Positions 1 to 9,800 of a stretch of 41,639 nt of DNA are shown one piece after another. The notes under the pieces are model-generated. The model was given only the letters and a program-made list of their open reading frames with translations, made no database searches and had not been told where the DNA came from. The position numbers and the translations under genes are program-made. Position 1 is the first letter of the stretch. Each line of letters begins with the position of its first letter. The DNA is from Bdellovibrionales bacterium (GTDB lineage Bacteria > Bdellovibrionota > Bdellovibrionia > Bdellovibrionales > JAGQZY01), in contig JAGQZY010000016.1 of the NCBI GenBank assembly GCA_020435205.1, forward strand, positions 1 to 41,639. The letters are read 5' to 3'.

Positions 1-290
1 AGCCATAGATCTCTTAAGTTTTGCAGTAGGATCACATCAATCTGATATTTTGCAAGCAACCGATTCAGCTTAATGGTGAAGTCGGGAGCAAAGTATTGAG
101 CACTATTCCATTCAAGGACTGAATAGCCATTTTCCTTGAGGTCTTTGGCGAGAGGAGATTGCGGAGTACAAATGTTAAGGTTCATATGGCCATTTTCAGC
201 GAGAACTTCATTCCACTTACTCACCGCCATTTCGAGACCGCCCCAAGCTTCAGATAGGCAAATGTGTAAAAATGTACGGCTTGAACTCAT
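1..290 (-). CDS. Glycosyltransferase family 4-like protein, N-terminal part (runs off the window)
   Basis: Only the first 96 codons are present; the gene continues beyond base 1. The start ATG (288-290) overlaps the stop of the upstream gene in an ATGA arrangement, so the two are translationally coupled. The N-terminus reads as a strand (TFLHICL) followed by a glycine turn and helix (SEAWGGLEMAVSKWNEVLAE), the usual opening of GT-B fold, family 4 glycosyltransferases, where the GGxE turn binds the acceptor side. A second Rossmann-like strand (HMNLNICTP) and a third (IDVILLQ) follow with typical spacing. GT4 enzymes act at the cytoplasmic face on lipopolysaccharide or capsule sugars; which sugar cannot be told. 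The family call rests on the N-terminal domain only, because the nucleotide-sugar-binding C-terminal domain is outside the window. Confidence 0.6.
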   Translation of the reverse strand, partial: MSSSRTFLHICLSEAWGGLEMAVSKWNEVLAENGHMNLNICTPQSPLAKDLKENGYSVLEWNSAQYFAPDFTIKLNRLLAKYQIDVILLQNLRDLW

Positions 291-1336
291 TGGCGCTCCC
301 GCAGGGATTTGTAATCGATGATTTGTTTGAAGGCAACAATCCGTCTTAGATAGGGGAGATGAGCCCATAAGCCAAGAGTTTTTCGCGCTCGTTCTACGTA
401 AGACTGGCAGTTCTCCCGAGCTTTCCAATCAATTTTTTCTAAAACATCAAGATGGCTTTGAAAAGTAGGCTCAAAGGGAAAGGAGTTTGTCAAAAGGGGG
501 ACCGTATTGGCAATAAGGGGTCTTTTTTTGTGGTAAATGGAGCAAAAACCAGTGGGCAAAGAGTCTTCTACAAAGATCGCGTTCATTTGTTGGGGCTTGT
601 TCATGAGATCGAAGTACTCGTAGGTGGAGAATAAGAAGTCTCGATAGCGGTCCAACTCTTTTTGTTCAAAGGTTTGCCACTCACTGGTTAAAGCTAACTT
701 TCTTGCTGCAATAAAATCGAGAACATCCCTTTCTTTTTCCAGTAGAGATAGGCCCGCGAGTTGAAAGTTTAAATTTTCACTCTGAGTGAGTAGCCTTGCC
801 ATGTGGCGTACGTTTTCAAGTGCTGCTTTAATGTTGTCATAGTCTTTGTGGATGGTGTGGTTGAGATAAATCTTTCCTGCCACGACAAGCTCAATGGCTG
901 AAAGATTAGGAAAGCTTTGCAAAGTTCGATGCAGAGACCAGCGCTTATATAACTTGATTCCGTTAAAGATTTCTAGGATGGCTTCTTTGGGCTCTATCCA
1001 GTTGAGTTTGGCGGTCCATTCGTTGCCACTCGATAGCACCTGGCTTTGCAAGCGTTTATTGATCAGCGCCTGGGGGTCTTCTTTATTTAGACGAGAGAGC
1101 AAGAAGTCAGCAAAGTCCTCGCCGCTTTCCATCTCTGTTGAGGAAAAAAAGGAATGCTGCTCGAAGTGGGCCTTTTCTTTTCGGTACTGGCTGAGCTGCT
1201 GGTCACGGGTCTTTTGCCACTGACTGATCAAAGGCTGATAGTAAACCTGAAATCCTATGTCGAGAACCAAGCCCAAAAGGGTTAGCGACAAACAAGCAAC
1301 AAAGGTCAAAAATAGTAGCCATCGGAACAAGTTCAT
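287..1336 (-). CDS. Membrane-anchored protein of unknown function
   Basis: A 349-residue protein not recognised as any family. Residues about 5-29 form one hydrophobic segment without a clear cleavage site, so it is probably a signal anchor with the rest in the periplasm. The remainder is rich in charged and aromatic residues and predicted helices; residues about 45-60 and 205-235 are strongly charged and could be coiled. Two cysteines lie in the C-terminal third. The start ATG at 1336 is preceded by TGGAG, a usable ribosome binding site. The downstream gene, a GT4-like glycosyltransferase, begins inside its stop codon, so the two proteins are made together. That pairing suggests, but does not show, a role in surface polysaccharide synthesis. 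Confidence 0.6.
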   Translation of the reverse strand: MNLFRWLLFLTFVACLSLTLLGLVLDIGFQVYYQPLISQWQKTRDQQLSQYRKEKAHFEQHSFFSSTEMESGEDFADFLLSRLNKEDPQALINKRLQSQVLSSGNEWTAKLNWIEPKEAILEIFNGIKLYKRWSLHRTLQSFPNLSAIELVVAGKIYLNHTIHKDYDNIKAALENVRHMARLLTQSENLNFQLAGLSLLEKERDVLDFIAARKLALTSEWQTFEQKELDRYRDFLFSTYEYFDLMNKPQQMNAIFVEDSLPTGFCSIYHKKRPLIANTVPLLTNSFPFEPTFQSHLDVLEKIDWKARENCQSYVERARKTLGLWAHLPYLRRIVAFKQIIDYKSLRERQ

Positions 1337-1502
1337 GGACTCCAGGGTTGTTTTGGCTCCATTGTAGCCCGGTGTTGGGTGGGGGCAAAGTCTCGCTGAT
1401 TATGCGCAGCGTATTTGTGCCCAATAGGGAGGCAGCTATCCCCTCGACTTGAGGCTTGAATTAAGCCATGATAGAACTCATCATTTACAGGAGAGCATCA
1501 TT

Positions 1503-2009
1503 ATGAAAAACCTTTATGGCCCTTTAATTCTGGCACTTGTTATTTACGTCAGTCGTTTTTTACCCCATTTGGATAACTTCTCTCCTCTCCTCGCTCTGTG
1601 CTTAGTTGTGGGCTACTTTGCTCGAGGCCAATGGTATGGTTTTGTGACTCCTTTGGCGGCGATGTTTTTAGCCGATTTGCAGTTGGGATTTTATCCGGGT
1701 TGGGCCTTTGTTTATATCCCTCTTGTTGCCATTGTGGCCCTTGGCGCTTGGGCGCAGCCCCGCTCGCTCAGGATCCTCGGTCTAGGGGTTTCCAGCGCTT
1801 TTGTTTTCTTTTTAATTTCTAACTTTGGTGTGTGGTACTCGGCAGAACTCTATCCCCACACGGCTGCGGGTTTAATCGCCTGCTACGCCGCAGGAATTAG
1901 CTTTTTTGTTCGCAGCTTGGTTTCCACTTTGGTTTATTCTGGGGTGATTTTCACCATGGTTTTTGTGGTTCTTAATTCCAGCAGTCGGAGCGTGGTGAAT
2001 CAGCGCTAA
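1503..2009 (+). CDS. Small integral membrane protein, DUF6580-like
   Basis: A 168-residue, very hydrophobic protein with five or six predicted membrane segments. The ATG at 1503 is chosen over the upstream in-frame TTG (1449) because a good ribosome binding site (CAGGAGAG, 1489-1496) sits before it and the protein then begins with a membrane segment. The sequence carries features I associate with DUF6580 membrane proteins: an early HLDNFSPLLAL stretch, a central AMFLADLQLGFYPG turn, and an FGVWY...YPHTAAGL segment before the last helices. That family resembles the substrate-binding S components of ECF vitamin/metal transporters, but no ATPase or T component is nearby, so the transport role is inference. 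It heads a run with a ferredoxin and ppk. Confidence 0.6.
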   Translation: MKNLYGPLILALVIYVSRFLPHLDNFSPLLALCLVVGYFARGQWYGFVTPLAAMFLADLQLGFYPGWAFVYIPLVAIVALGAWAQPRSLRILGLGVSSAFVFFLISNFGVWYSAELYPHTAAGLIACYAAGISFFVRSLVSTLVYSGVIFTMVFVVLNSSSRSVVNQR

Positions 2010-2015
2010 TTGTCT

Positions 2016-2252
2016 ATGGCCGATAAAAACGATAAATTTGATGAAAATGTTGAGGGTCGCTACTATGTCGACCGCTCCTGTATTGCCTGTGATGCCTGCT
2101 GCATAGCTGCTCCTGATCACTTTGGAATGGATGAAGATGATGGTCATGCTTTTGTCAAAAAGCAACCCACAGGTGATGAAGAAGAAGAACTCGTGGTTGA
2201 AGCCATGGAAGGGTGCCCTGTCGAAAGCATTGGTAGTGATGGGACGGACTGA
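2016..2252 (+). CDS. Small acidic ferredoxin, single 4Fe-4S cluster
   Basis: A 78-residue cytoplasmic electron carrier. After a short acidic N-terminus it has the cluster motif Cys-Ile-Ala-Cys-Asp-Ala-Cys-Cys, and the fourth ligand is in EGCPVESI near the C-terminus. This is the layout of single-cluster [4Fe-4S] ferredoxins (Fer4_13/Fer4_19-like). The middle (DEDDGHAFV, then a run of glutamates) is strongly acidic, as usual for this class. Start is ATG 2016; a TTG lies six bases upstream, directly after the stop of the previous gene, and cannot be excluded. There is no strong ribosome binding site, so translation probably depends on coupling to the membrane-protein gene. The redox partner is unknown. 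Confidence 0.8.
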   Translation: MADKNDKFDENVEGRYYVDRSCIACDACCIAAPDHFGMDEDDGHAFVKKQPTGDEEEELVVEAMEGCPVESIGSDGTD

Positions 2253-4343
2253 GTGGAGACGAGTGGAGAAGATCGGTTTTTAAACAGAGAAATTCAGTGG
2301 CTTGAATTTAATAGGCGCGTTCTGAATGAGGCCATTGATGATCGCAACCCTCTTCTCGAGCGACTTCGTTTTATGGCCATATTCACCAGCAACCTCGACG
2401 AATTTGTTATGAAGCGAGTTGGGGGGCTTAAGCGTCATGTTCACTTTGGGCTGGCACAAAAGTCTATCGATGGATTGAGTGCGGCCGAACAGCTCGTAGC
2501 TATTCGAATCAATATTGAACCCATGCTCAAGGATATGGCCTCGCTTTATAAAAAAGAGGTTTTGCCTAAACTTTCCGAACACAACATTCATTTAAAAAAG
2601 TGGAAAGATTTGAATAAGGCTCAGCAAAAACAGGCCACGGATTATTACAAAAAAAATATTTATCCGGTGCTCACCCCGTTGGTTGTCGATAATGCGCTCC
2701 CATTTCCTTTTATTTCAAACCTGTCGCTGTCATTGGCGATCAAACTTGAACACATGGAGAGCGGGGAGATTTTTTTTGGTCGGGTCAAAATTCCGGAGGT
2801 CTTTCCTCCTTGGGTCGAGGTGGAGGCAGAAACTGGGCAATGGTGCTTTGTCTCTTTATTGCAAATTATTTCCCACAATTTACAAGACCTCTTTCCCGAT
2901 ATGAAAATTCGCCAAGTCATGCCCTTTCGAATCACTCGCAATGCTGACTTGGATCGTGATGAAGAAGGGGCTGAAGATCTTTTGGAAATGATTACGGAGG
3001 AGCTTCGCCAGCGTCGCTTTGCCGAACCTGTTCGCTTGGAGGTGGGCAAAAACTCGGACCCATGGATGGTGGACCTTTTAAAAGAAGAGTTGGAGTTGGG
3101 ATCAGAGGACGTTTACGAGGTGGGTGGCCTATTAGACTATGGCTCCCTTCTTCCAATTGCTGATTTACCCTTTCCCCACTTAAAGTTTAAGCCTTGGGAT
3201 CCTCAGATTCCTGGTCGCCTGCAAGACACGCAGAGTTCGATGTTTGACATTATCAAAAGGGGAGATCTTCTTGTTCATCATCCCTATGAAAGTTTTCCGT
3301 CTAGTGTCGAAAGATTTATTCGCACGGCTATCGAAGACCCAAAAGTGCTGGCGATCAAGATGACCCTTTATCGTACTAATGCCAAAAGTCGAATCATTTC
3401 GGCTCTGATCAAAGCCGCGGAGTCTGGAAAGCAGGTGGTTTGCCTGGTTGAGCTTAAGGCTCGTTTTGATGAGGAACGAAACATTTATTGGGCTCAACAA
3501 ATGGAAAAAGCGGGCATCCATGTCGTTTATGGGGTGATTGGATTTAAAACCCACTGCAAGACAGCCCTTGTTTTGCGCCAAGAAGGGGAGAATATTGTCC
3601 CCTATTGCCACATTGGCACGGGTAATTACAATAGTACGACTGCCAAACTTTACACTGATTTAGGTCTTTTTACTTCGGACCCTAAAATTACTGAAGATGT
3701 GGTTCAACTTTTTCATTTTTTAACTGGAAGATCTTTTCATCGGACTTTTGAAACATTGCTGGTGGCGCCGATGAACATGAAAGCCCAGTTTCTAAAAATG
3801 ATCGAGCGTGAGCAAAGAAACGCCAAAGCTAAAAAACCGGCTCAAATCATTGCTAAGTTCAACAGCCTTGAAGACTCTGAAATTTGTGAAGCTCTCTATA
3901 AAGCCTCCTCTGCAGGAGTGCCAGTAGATTTAATAGTGCGTGGTTTTTGTTGTTTGCGACCAGGTGTCCCTGGTTTAAGCGAGAATATTCGAGTCATGTC
4001 TGTGGTTGGTCGTTTTCTTGAACACTCCCGCCTGTTTTATTTTCGTGCTGGCAAGGACGATGAACTGGATGGTGAAATGTATATTGGCTCCGCCGACTGG
4101 ATGAGACGCAATCTGCATGGGCGGGTGGAAGTGATCACACCCATATTTAAGCGGGAATTAAAACGACGTTGTCTCGAAGTTTTGAATGTCGCTCTCAATG
4201 ACCAGCGCAAAGCTTGGGACTTAAACTCTGATGGAAGCTATCAACAAAGAAAATCCAAGAAAGAGGCTTTGGGGTCCCAGGAAGAGCTGATGAAAAGGAC
4301 GTTGCTGAATCAGCAACTCTTTGAAGACTTAGACAACTCATAA
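2253..4343 (+). CDS. ppk1: Polyphosphate kinase 1
   Basis: Reversibly polymerises the terminal phosphate of ATP into long-chain polyphosphate. The 696 residues match the usual Ppk1 length. The N-terminal domain opens with FLNREIQWLEFNRRVL; the two C-terminal catalytic domains hold HHPYESF (342-348), the phosphohistidine in FKTHCK (His434, equivalent to E. coli His435), YCHIGTGNYN and KLYTDLGLFTSDP, and the second essential histidine in GRFLEHSR (His591, equivalent to E. coli His592). The start is GTG at 2253, immediately after the ferredoxin stop, so expression is probably coupled to it. Its last 34 bases overlap the 3' end of the convergent exopolyphosphatase gene, placing synthesis and breakdown of polyphosphate face to face. 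Confidence 0.97.
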   Translation: METSGEDRFLNREIQWLEFNRRVLNEAIDDRNPLLERLRFMAIFTSNLDEFVMKRVGGLKRHVHFGLAQKSIDGLSAAEQLVAIRINIEPMLKDMASLYKKEVLPKLSEHNIHLKKWKDLNKAQQKQATDYYKKNIYPVLTPLVVDNALPFPFISNLSLSLAIKLEHMESGEIFFGRVKIPEVFPPWVEVEAETGQWCFVSLLQIISHNLQDLFPDMKIRQVMPFRITRNADLDRDEEGAEDLLEMITEELRQRRFAEPVRLEVGKNSDPWMVDLLKEELELGSEDVYEVGGLLDYGSLLPIADLPFPHLKFKPWDPQIPGRLQDTQSSMFDIIKRGDLLVHHPYESFPSSVERFIRTAIEDPKVLAIKMTLYRTNAKSRIISALIKAAESGKQVVCLVELKARFDEERNIYWAQQMEKAGIHVVYGVIGFKTHCKTALVLRQEGENIVPYCHIGTGNYNSTTAKLYTDLGLFTSDPKITEDVVQLFHFLTGRSFHRTFETLLVAPMNMKAQFLKMIEREQRNAKAKKPAQIIAKFNSLEDSEICEALYKASSAGVPVDLIVRGFCCLRPGVPGLSENIRVMSVVGRFLEHSRLFYFRAGKDDELDGEMYIGSADWMRRNLHGRVEVITPIFKRELKRRCLEVLNVALNDQRKAWDLNSDGSYQQRKSKKEALGSQEELMKRTLLNQQLFEDLDNS

Positions 4344-5212
4344 AGAATTCCCTCTTTGATGCCCACTTCAGGTAGATAGATAACCTGGGACTTGGCTAGG
4401 TGCATGATTTCTACGGTCGCTAAAGCCGCGGGGACAATCACATCAGACCGATCGGGTCTGAGTGCAAAATGAGAAATCCTTTCCTCGTAGTTGAGGCTTA
4501 AGATGAGATCAAGCAGGCCTTCCATTTCATGGAGACTGAGCCACTCGCCACCGTCTTCAGAGACAAAGCTTTTCAATTTTGCAAAACGCTCCATGTTGCC
4601 TCCAAGGCCAACGGCCTTAGGAAAATCGTCTTGAAAAAAATCTTTTAAAGTGTCGCGAACATACTGAGGGTACCAATCTCGGAGTTTTTTGTGGCTTTTT
4701 TGTTTTTTCATCAGCTGCAAAGCACGCACAGTCCCCAAAGGGAAGCTCTGCTTTTTTAAAAGGCTCCCGTTGGCTAGTCCAATCAACTCGATGCTGCCGC
4801 CACCAATGTCGATCAGGAGAAAACGACCCTGGGACAGATCCATTTTTTGTTCGACGGCTAACTTAACGAGTTGGGACTCCTCGTCGCCACTGATCACCTC
4901 TACCGAAATGCCGGTGGCCACTTTAAGTTTTTCCACAATTTCTTCTTTATTCCGAGCGTTACGCATAGCACTTGTGGCAATGGCACGAAACTTTTCAACA
5001 TTGTGGTTTTCCATCTGATTGCGAAATTTCATCATAGCGCCGGCCAGTTTTTCATAGGTCTCGGGATCGATTTCTCCCCCTTGAAAAACGGACTGGCCTA
5101 AGCGAACGGCTTCCCGGCTGCGGAAACTCATGTGCAAGCCCTCGCTAGTCTGATGGGCAATGGCTAAGCGCATTGCATTGGAACCAATATCTATGGCAGC
5201 TAAATAAGGCAT
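4310..5212 (-). CDS. ppx: Ppx/GppA family exopolyphosphatase (short form)
   Basis: Removes terminal phosphate from polyphosphate and/or the 5'-phosphate of pppGpp. It has the actin-like ATPase fold of the family: phosphate-1 loop AAIDIGSNAMRLAI at the N-terminus, TSAMRNARN, the GDEE catalytic region and the phosphate-2 loop IDIGGGSIEL. At 300 residues it has only the two core domains and lacks the C-terminal HD-like extension of E. coli Ppx (about 510). Two ATGs are possible, 5221 and 5212. I chose 5212 because a promoter (TGGACA-17-GATAAT, 5220-5248) overlaps the upstream ATG and would start transcription at about 5212-5213. Neither ATG has a Shine-Dalgarno sequence. Convergent with ppk1, overlapping it by 34 bp. 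Confidence 0.92.
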   Translation of the reverse strand: MPYLAAIDIGSNAMRLAIAHQTSEGLHMSFRSREAVRLGQSVFQGGEIDPETYEKLAGAMMKFRNQMENHNVEKFRAIATSAMRNARNKEEIVEKLKVATGISVEVISGDEESQLVKLAVEQKMDLSQGRFLLIDIGGGSIELIGLANGSLLKKQSFPLGTVRALQLMKKQKSHKKLRDWYPQYVRDTLKDFFQDDFPKAVGLGGNMERFAKLKSFVSEDGGEWLSLHEMEGLLDLILSLNYEERISHFALRPDRSDVIVPAALATVEIMHLAKSQVIYLPEVGIKEGILYELSKSSKSC

Positions 5213-5219
5213 AGAGGGC

Positions 5220-5248
5220 ATTATCTAGCAGAGTCTAAGAGCTGTCCA
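5220..5248 (-). promoter_or_regulatory. Candidate promoter of ppx, predicting a leaderless mRNA
   Basis: On the minus strand, TGGACA (5243-5248) is followed after 17 bases by GATAAT (5220-5225); each box matches the sigma70 consensus at five of six positions. A start site seven bases downstream of the -10 box falls at about 5213, one base before the ATG at 5212. No Shine-Dalgarno sequence is visible. Confidence 0.5.
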
Positions 5249-5304
5249 GTGAAAGGGTTTTTGAACTTTAAGGCTTTGACTTTCATGGAAGGGGGGCCTA
5301 GGTT

Positions 5305-6891
5305 GTGACCGCTATGCGGCTAATTGTTGGGGCTATAATTTTACTTTCTTTTTTGCAGGTTCAAGCCAAGCTGCCTCCCCAAGCTCAAACTTACTTAAGT
5401 CAAATTCCGGGGCAAAAACTCACTCTCCCCTTTGTGATTGAAACGGCATTAAAAAATTCAGATCAGTACCGAGTGGTTGGCTTGCAATTTGCCCAAGCAA
5501 AAATTGAGCAAGAAGCTTTAGAGTCTGCAGAAGACTTTCGTTTCAACAGCTCCGCTAATTATATGGACAACAATAGTGCCAAAGCCTCCCAATTTCAAAA
5601 TGCGAGGGATAAGCAGTGGAAGTGGGATGTGGGTTTCAGTAAATACTGGGCCACAGGTACAAAGACTTTGATCAAATATCAGCATGATTGGAATTGGGCT
5701 CAGCTGAGTTCTGCTTTTTCCAATCCCTCCAGTCCTTTTTCGAGTGGAGGGTTTTTCCTTACCAACTATAAGCAAAGTGTGGGTGTGCTTGGTTTGGAGC
5801 AAAGTCTTTTGAAAAACTCCTTTGGATACTCCTACCGAAAAAAGCGCGAGGCTGCCCGCAAGCGAGGGGAGGCCATCACTTTGAAGACTCAACATGATCT
5901 AGAGCAAACCACCCTCAATTTTGTATCTCTCTTTTACGAGGCTTGGTTGACACAACAACAGGTGGCCAGCCTATCAGACCAAGTGGCCAGACAAACCAAA
6001 CTGCTGCGAGTGATGCGCCGAAAGGCACAAAAAGGAGCCGTGGAAAAACCGGAACTGATTCAAGTGGAGGCTTTGTTGGCCTCAACCCGTTCTAATTTCG
6101 AGGTGGTCAAAGCTCAATTGCGCCAAAAGTGGGAAGCTTTGGTCTATGGATTAAAGCTGCCCATGGAGTTCTTGCCTGTGGACCCTATGGACATACCCAC
6201 TCAGATTGACGATCCAGTACCCCTCGGCCTTCGTGTTTGTGGTCTTAAAGAACCACGCAAGACTGCAGAAATTTTAAGTCTTGAAAAAAACTTGGAAGCT
6301 TTAAAAGCAGATTTTTCCGCAGTGAAGAATGAAGCCTATCCCGATTTGTCTTTAAAGGCGAACTATACCGGGAATAGCATTGATACGAGTGGCTCGACGA
6401 CTTTTCAGCAGGTTTTGTCAGGGCGAGATACTAATGGCAACGGTTTGGGACCGATGTGGTCAGTAGGCCTTGTCTTGGACTGGCCCTTGGATAATTCTAA
6501 AAATCGAGCGGATCGCGCCCAAAAATTTGTAGAAAGAGAACAAACCGTTTCTCAATTGCAGATGGCCAAAGACCAACTCCAAGCTTCATGGAAAGATCTC
6601 TGTCGACAATTGCGAGTGGAGTTAGAAAATGAAAAAATCACTTCCAATGTTGTTCGTGAACAAAAAAAGCGAGTGAAAGCAGAAAATCGGCGCTTTTCCT
6701 TGGGGCGGATTTCGGTCAGCGATTTAGTGCAAGCCGAGGATGACTTAGGCCGCTGGGAGTTTAGTAACAGCCAAAAGTCAGTGCAGGTGCGCAGTTTGGC
6801 GTGGCGAGTGCAGGCCCTGTCTGGAGAACTCTTTAAGAAAATCACCCCAGCTGTGGAAGCGCAACTGGATGCTGCTGAAGGAGTTCTGTGA
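5305..6891 (+). CDS. TolC-like outer-membrane efflux channel
   Basis: A 528-residue outer-membrane factor of the OEP/TolC family. It has a signal peptide (about residues 1-21, ending VQA), then PFVIETALKNSDQ, typical of the first TolC repeat. Long helical stretches follow (TLNFVSLFYEAWLTQQQVASL, then AQKGAVEKPELIQVEALLAS) and the second repeat ends with GRISVSDLVQAEDDL. The trimeric channel would carry substrates from the periplasm across the outer membrane. The start is GTG 5305, with a GGAAGGGGGG ribosome binding site ending about ten bases before it; ATG 5314 is too far from that site. It overlaps the RND pump gene by four bases (GTGA), so the two are coupled. No periplasmic adaptor gene is in the locus. 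Confidence 0.9.
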   Translation: MTAMRLIVGAIILLSFLQVQAKLPPQAQTYLSQIPGQKLTLPFVIETALKNSDQYRVVGLQFAQAKIEQEALESAEDFRFNSSANYMDNNSAKASQFQNARDKQWKWDVGFSKYWATGTKTLIKYQHDWNWAQLSSAFSNPSSPFSSGGFFLTNYKQSVGVLGLEQSLLKNSFGYSYRKKREAARKRGEAITLKTQHDLEQTTLNFVSLFYEAWLTQQQVASLSDQVARQTKLLRVMRRKAQKGAVEKPELIQVEALLASTRSNFEVVKAQLRQKWEALVYGLKLPMEFLPVDPMDIPTQIDDPVPLGLRVCGLKEPRKTAEILSLEKNLEALKADFSAVKNEAYPDLSLKANYTGNSIDTSGSTTFQQVLSGRDTNGNGLGPMWSVGLVLDWPLDNSKNRADRAQKFVEREQTVSQLQMAKDQLQASWKDLCRQLRVELENEKITSNVVREQKKRVKAENRRFSLGRISVSDLVQAEDDLGRWEFSNSQKSVQVRSLAWRVQALSGELFKKITPAVEAQLDAAEGVL

Positions 6892-9800
6892 AAAGGCTGA
6901 TAGAGTTTTTTGCTCGCCAAGGTTTGTTCTCGGAGCTCATCACGGTTTTAGTGATTGGTGTTGGGCTTTTTACGCTTTTTAAGATCAATCGCGAAACTTT
7001 CCCCAACGTACAGTACGATATCATCACGGTGAATACAGTCTTTCCTGGGTCAGCGTCGAGCGAGGTTGAAAAGTTGATCACCAACCCTCTTGAGCAAGAA
7101 CTTAAAGAGGTTGATGGTATTAAAAAAATGTTTTCCGTCTCTATGGAAGGCCTGAGTTATATCATTATTCAATTAGACCCTGATCAAGTGAGCCAAGAGG
7201 AAGCTAAAGTGGATGTTCAGGATGTGGTGGATCGTTTTAAAGATCTTCCTGAGCAGGCGGAAGATCCGATTATCACAGCCTTAGAATCAAAGATCTTTCC
7301 CGTGGTTGAGGTAGGAGTGAGTGGGGGAACGGACCCTTTTGAACTCAAAGAAGTGGCACGCTATATCGAAGAAGAGATTGAAACCATGCCTGAAGTGGCG
7401 CGAGTGGATCGCAAGGGCGAGCAAGAGTACGAAGTTCGGGTGGAAATCAGTGCGCAAAAGTTAAAAGAGTACCAACTTTCTTTTACCGAAGTCATTCGGG
7501 CTCTTAAAGAGCAAAATGTCTCGATCCCTGGTGGGGATTTCACCCGCTTGCAGGAGGGTATTGAGAAAGACGTTATTGTACGCACGGATGGTCAGTTTGA
7601 TGATGTGGATGGGGTCAAGAAAACCGTCATTCGCAGTAATGATTTGGGAAGCCCGATTGTTCTTGGTGATATTGCCAATGTCTACATGAGTCTCAAAGAA
7701 ATCCAGATCACTCACCGAGTGAATGGCGATCCTGCGATCCGTTTGGTGGTCATGAAAAAAGAAAAGGCAGATGCCATTGCCTTGATTGATAACTTAAAAA
7801 AGCTCATTAATGAACGATTGGATCAAGAAAAAATTAAAAATGTTCACCTCGAGTATGTCAATGATATGTCTTTTTTGATTCGTCGACGTTTGGGAGTTCT
7901 GTCCAACAATATGTTGGTAGGCCTTGTGCTCGTTGTGGTGATGCTTTCCATCTTTTTACCAGTGCGAGTCTCTCTCGTGACCGCTATTGGAATTCCCTTT
8001 TCCTTTTTGGGAACGATGTGGTTTTTCTATTCTAATGGGGTCAGTCTTAACTTGATCACCATGATGGGTCTGATCATTGTGGTAGGGATGTTGGTGGATG
8101 ACGCGATCGTGGTCACGGAAAATGCGGTTCGCCACATGGAAGAGGGTAACGACCCAATGACCGGAGCTATTAAGGCCACCCAACAGATTTGGGCGGCAGT
8201 ATTTGCGTCGGTGATGACAACGGTATTGGCCTTTTTTCCCATGGCAATCATGAGCGGGATCTTTGGAAAATTTGTAAGTTACATTCCCATCGGTGTGATC
8301 TGCGCCCTTCTCATTAGTCTTTTGGAATGTTATTTTATTCTCCCTTATCATATTGGTCGTTGGGTGCGACTTAAAGATGTGGCTAAACCAGAGAAAGGTT
8401 TTAAAGCGGCATTTGATAAGATGTGGGTGAGACTGATTGCCAGCTATGGAGTTGTGCTAGAATGGATCACTTGCTTTCGCTATCTTGTGTTTGCGGGCTT
8501 TATTGCCTTTTTGTTCATTTCAGTCCTTAATATCAAGCACAACATGCGCCTAGTGTTATTTCCTCCTAAAGGGATCGATCAATTTTTGGTGAAGGTAAAG
8601 GCGCCCAATGGAACATCATTAGAGCAAACTACCGAATTGTTAAAACCTATTGAAAAAGTCATTGGCACTCTATCTAAAGAGGAGCTTCGCAACTTTGTGA
8701 CCTCGGTGGGTGAGCAAAGACAACGGCCGGATGAGCCTGGAGACCGTGGCAGTCATGTCGGCCAAGTTATGGTTTATTTGACCCCAGAGAGTGGAAGAGA
8801 ACGCTCAGCCGAAGAAATTATTGAAGACATTCGCGGCAAAGTGAAAGTCTCTGACCAACTGAAAGTTATTTTTAATCAAATCAATCCAGGCCCGCCTGTT
8901 GGGGCCCCTGTCAATGTGGGTGTGCGCGGGGAAAACTACGAACGTATCATGCTTCTTGTCAATGAGATCACCGACGAATTAAAAGATTATGATGGAGTCA
9001 AGGATCTCAGCCATAATTTTTCTAAGGGTAAAGAGCAGCTGATTGTACGAGTCAACCCCAAGGAGTCTCTCTCTGTGGGGTTGAGCGCGGCAACTGTCGG
9101 GACTTCGGTGATGGCTGCTTTTGAAGGAGTCATTGCTACGTCTATCAAAAGCCTTGATGACGAAATCGATATTCGGGTCACTCTGCCAAAGGCTGAACAA
9201 AAGGGGCGGGCAGGGATTGCGGGCTTGCAAGTTCTAAACCCTTTTGGAAAGCTCGTTCGCTTGGACCAAATTGCTGATTTTGAATCGGAGCAGGGGATTG
9301 AATCCTACTTCCATGTCAATAATAAGCGCCAGGTCAATGTGAATGGAGAAGTGGATGTGACGAAAACCTCAGCCACGGAAGTGAGCAATTATATTCGTGG
9401 TAAAGTCGAAGAGTATCGAAAAAAATATCCTGATTTGAGTCTTGATTTTGGTGGTGAAGATGAAGACACCAAAGAAAGCCTGGACTCACTAAAAAGAGCT
9501 TTCATTCTTGCCCTTGTTCTTATCTATTTTTTATTAATTTTGACTTTTCAAAGCTTTGTTTGGCCATTGATTATTGTTTTAGTTATTCCCATCGGTGCGG
9601 TCTCTGTGGCCTGGGCACTGTTCTTCCATGGTCAGCCTTTAAGCTTTATGGGCATGCTCGGAGTGGTTGCGCTCGCGGGGGTGATTGTTAACAATGCCAT
9701 CGTTTTTGTCGACTTCGTTATGAAGGAACGGGAAGAGGGCATTGATGGACATCAGAGCATCATCCTTGCTGGCCAAAAACGTTTGCGTCCCATTCTGCTC

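Noticed and set aside
894-1223. 109-codon plus-strand frame
   Set aside because: Fully antisense to the membrane-anchored unknown protein, which has a signal anchor, ribosome binding site and coupled downstream gene.
1453-1467. GGCTT/AAGCC hairpin upstream of the DUF6580-like gene
   Set aside because: Only five pairs and no associated signal; expected by chance.
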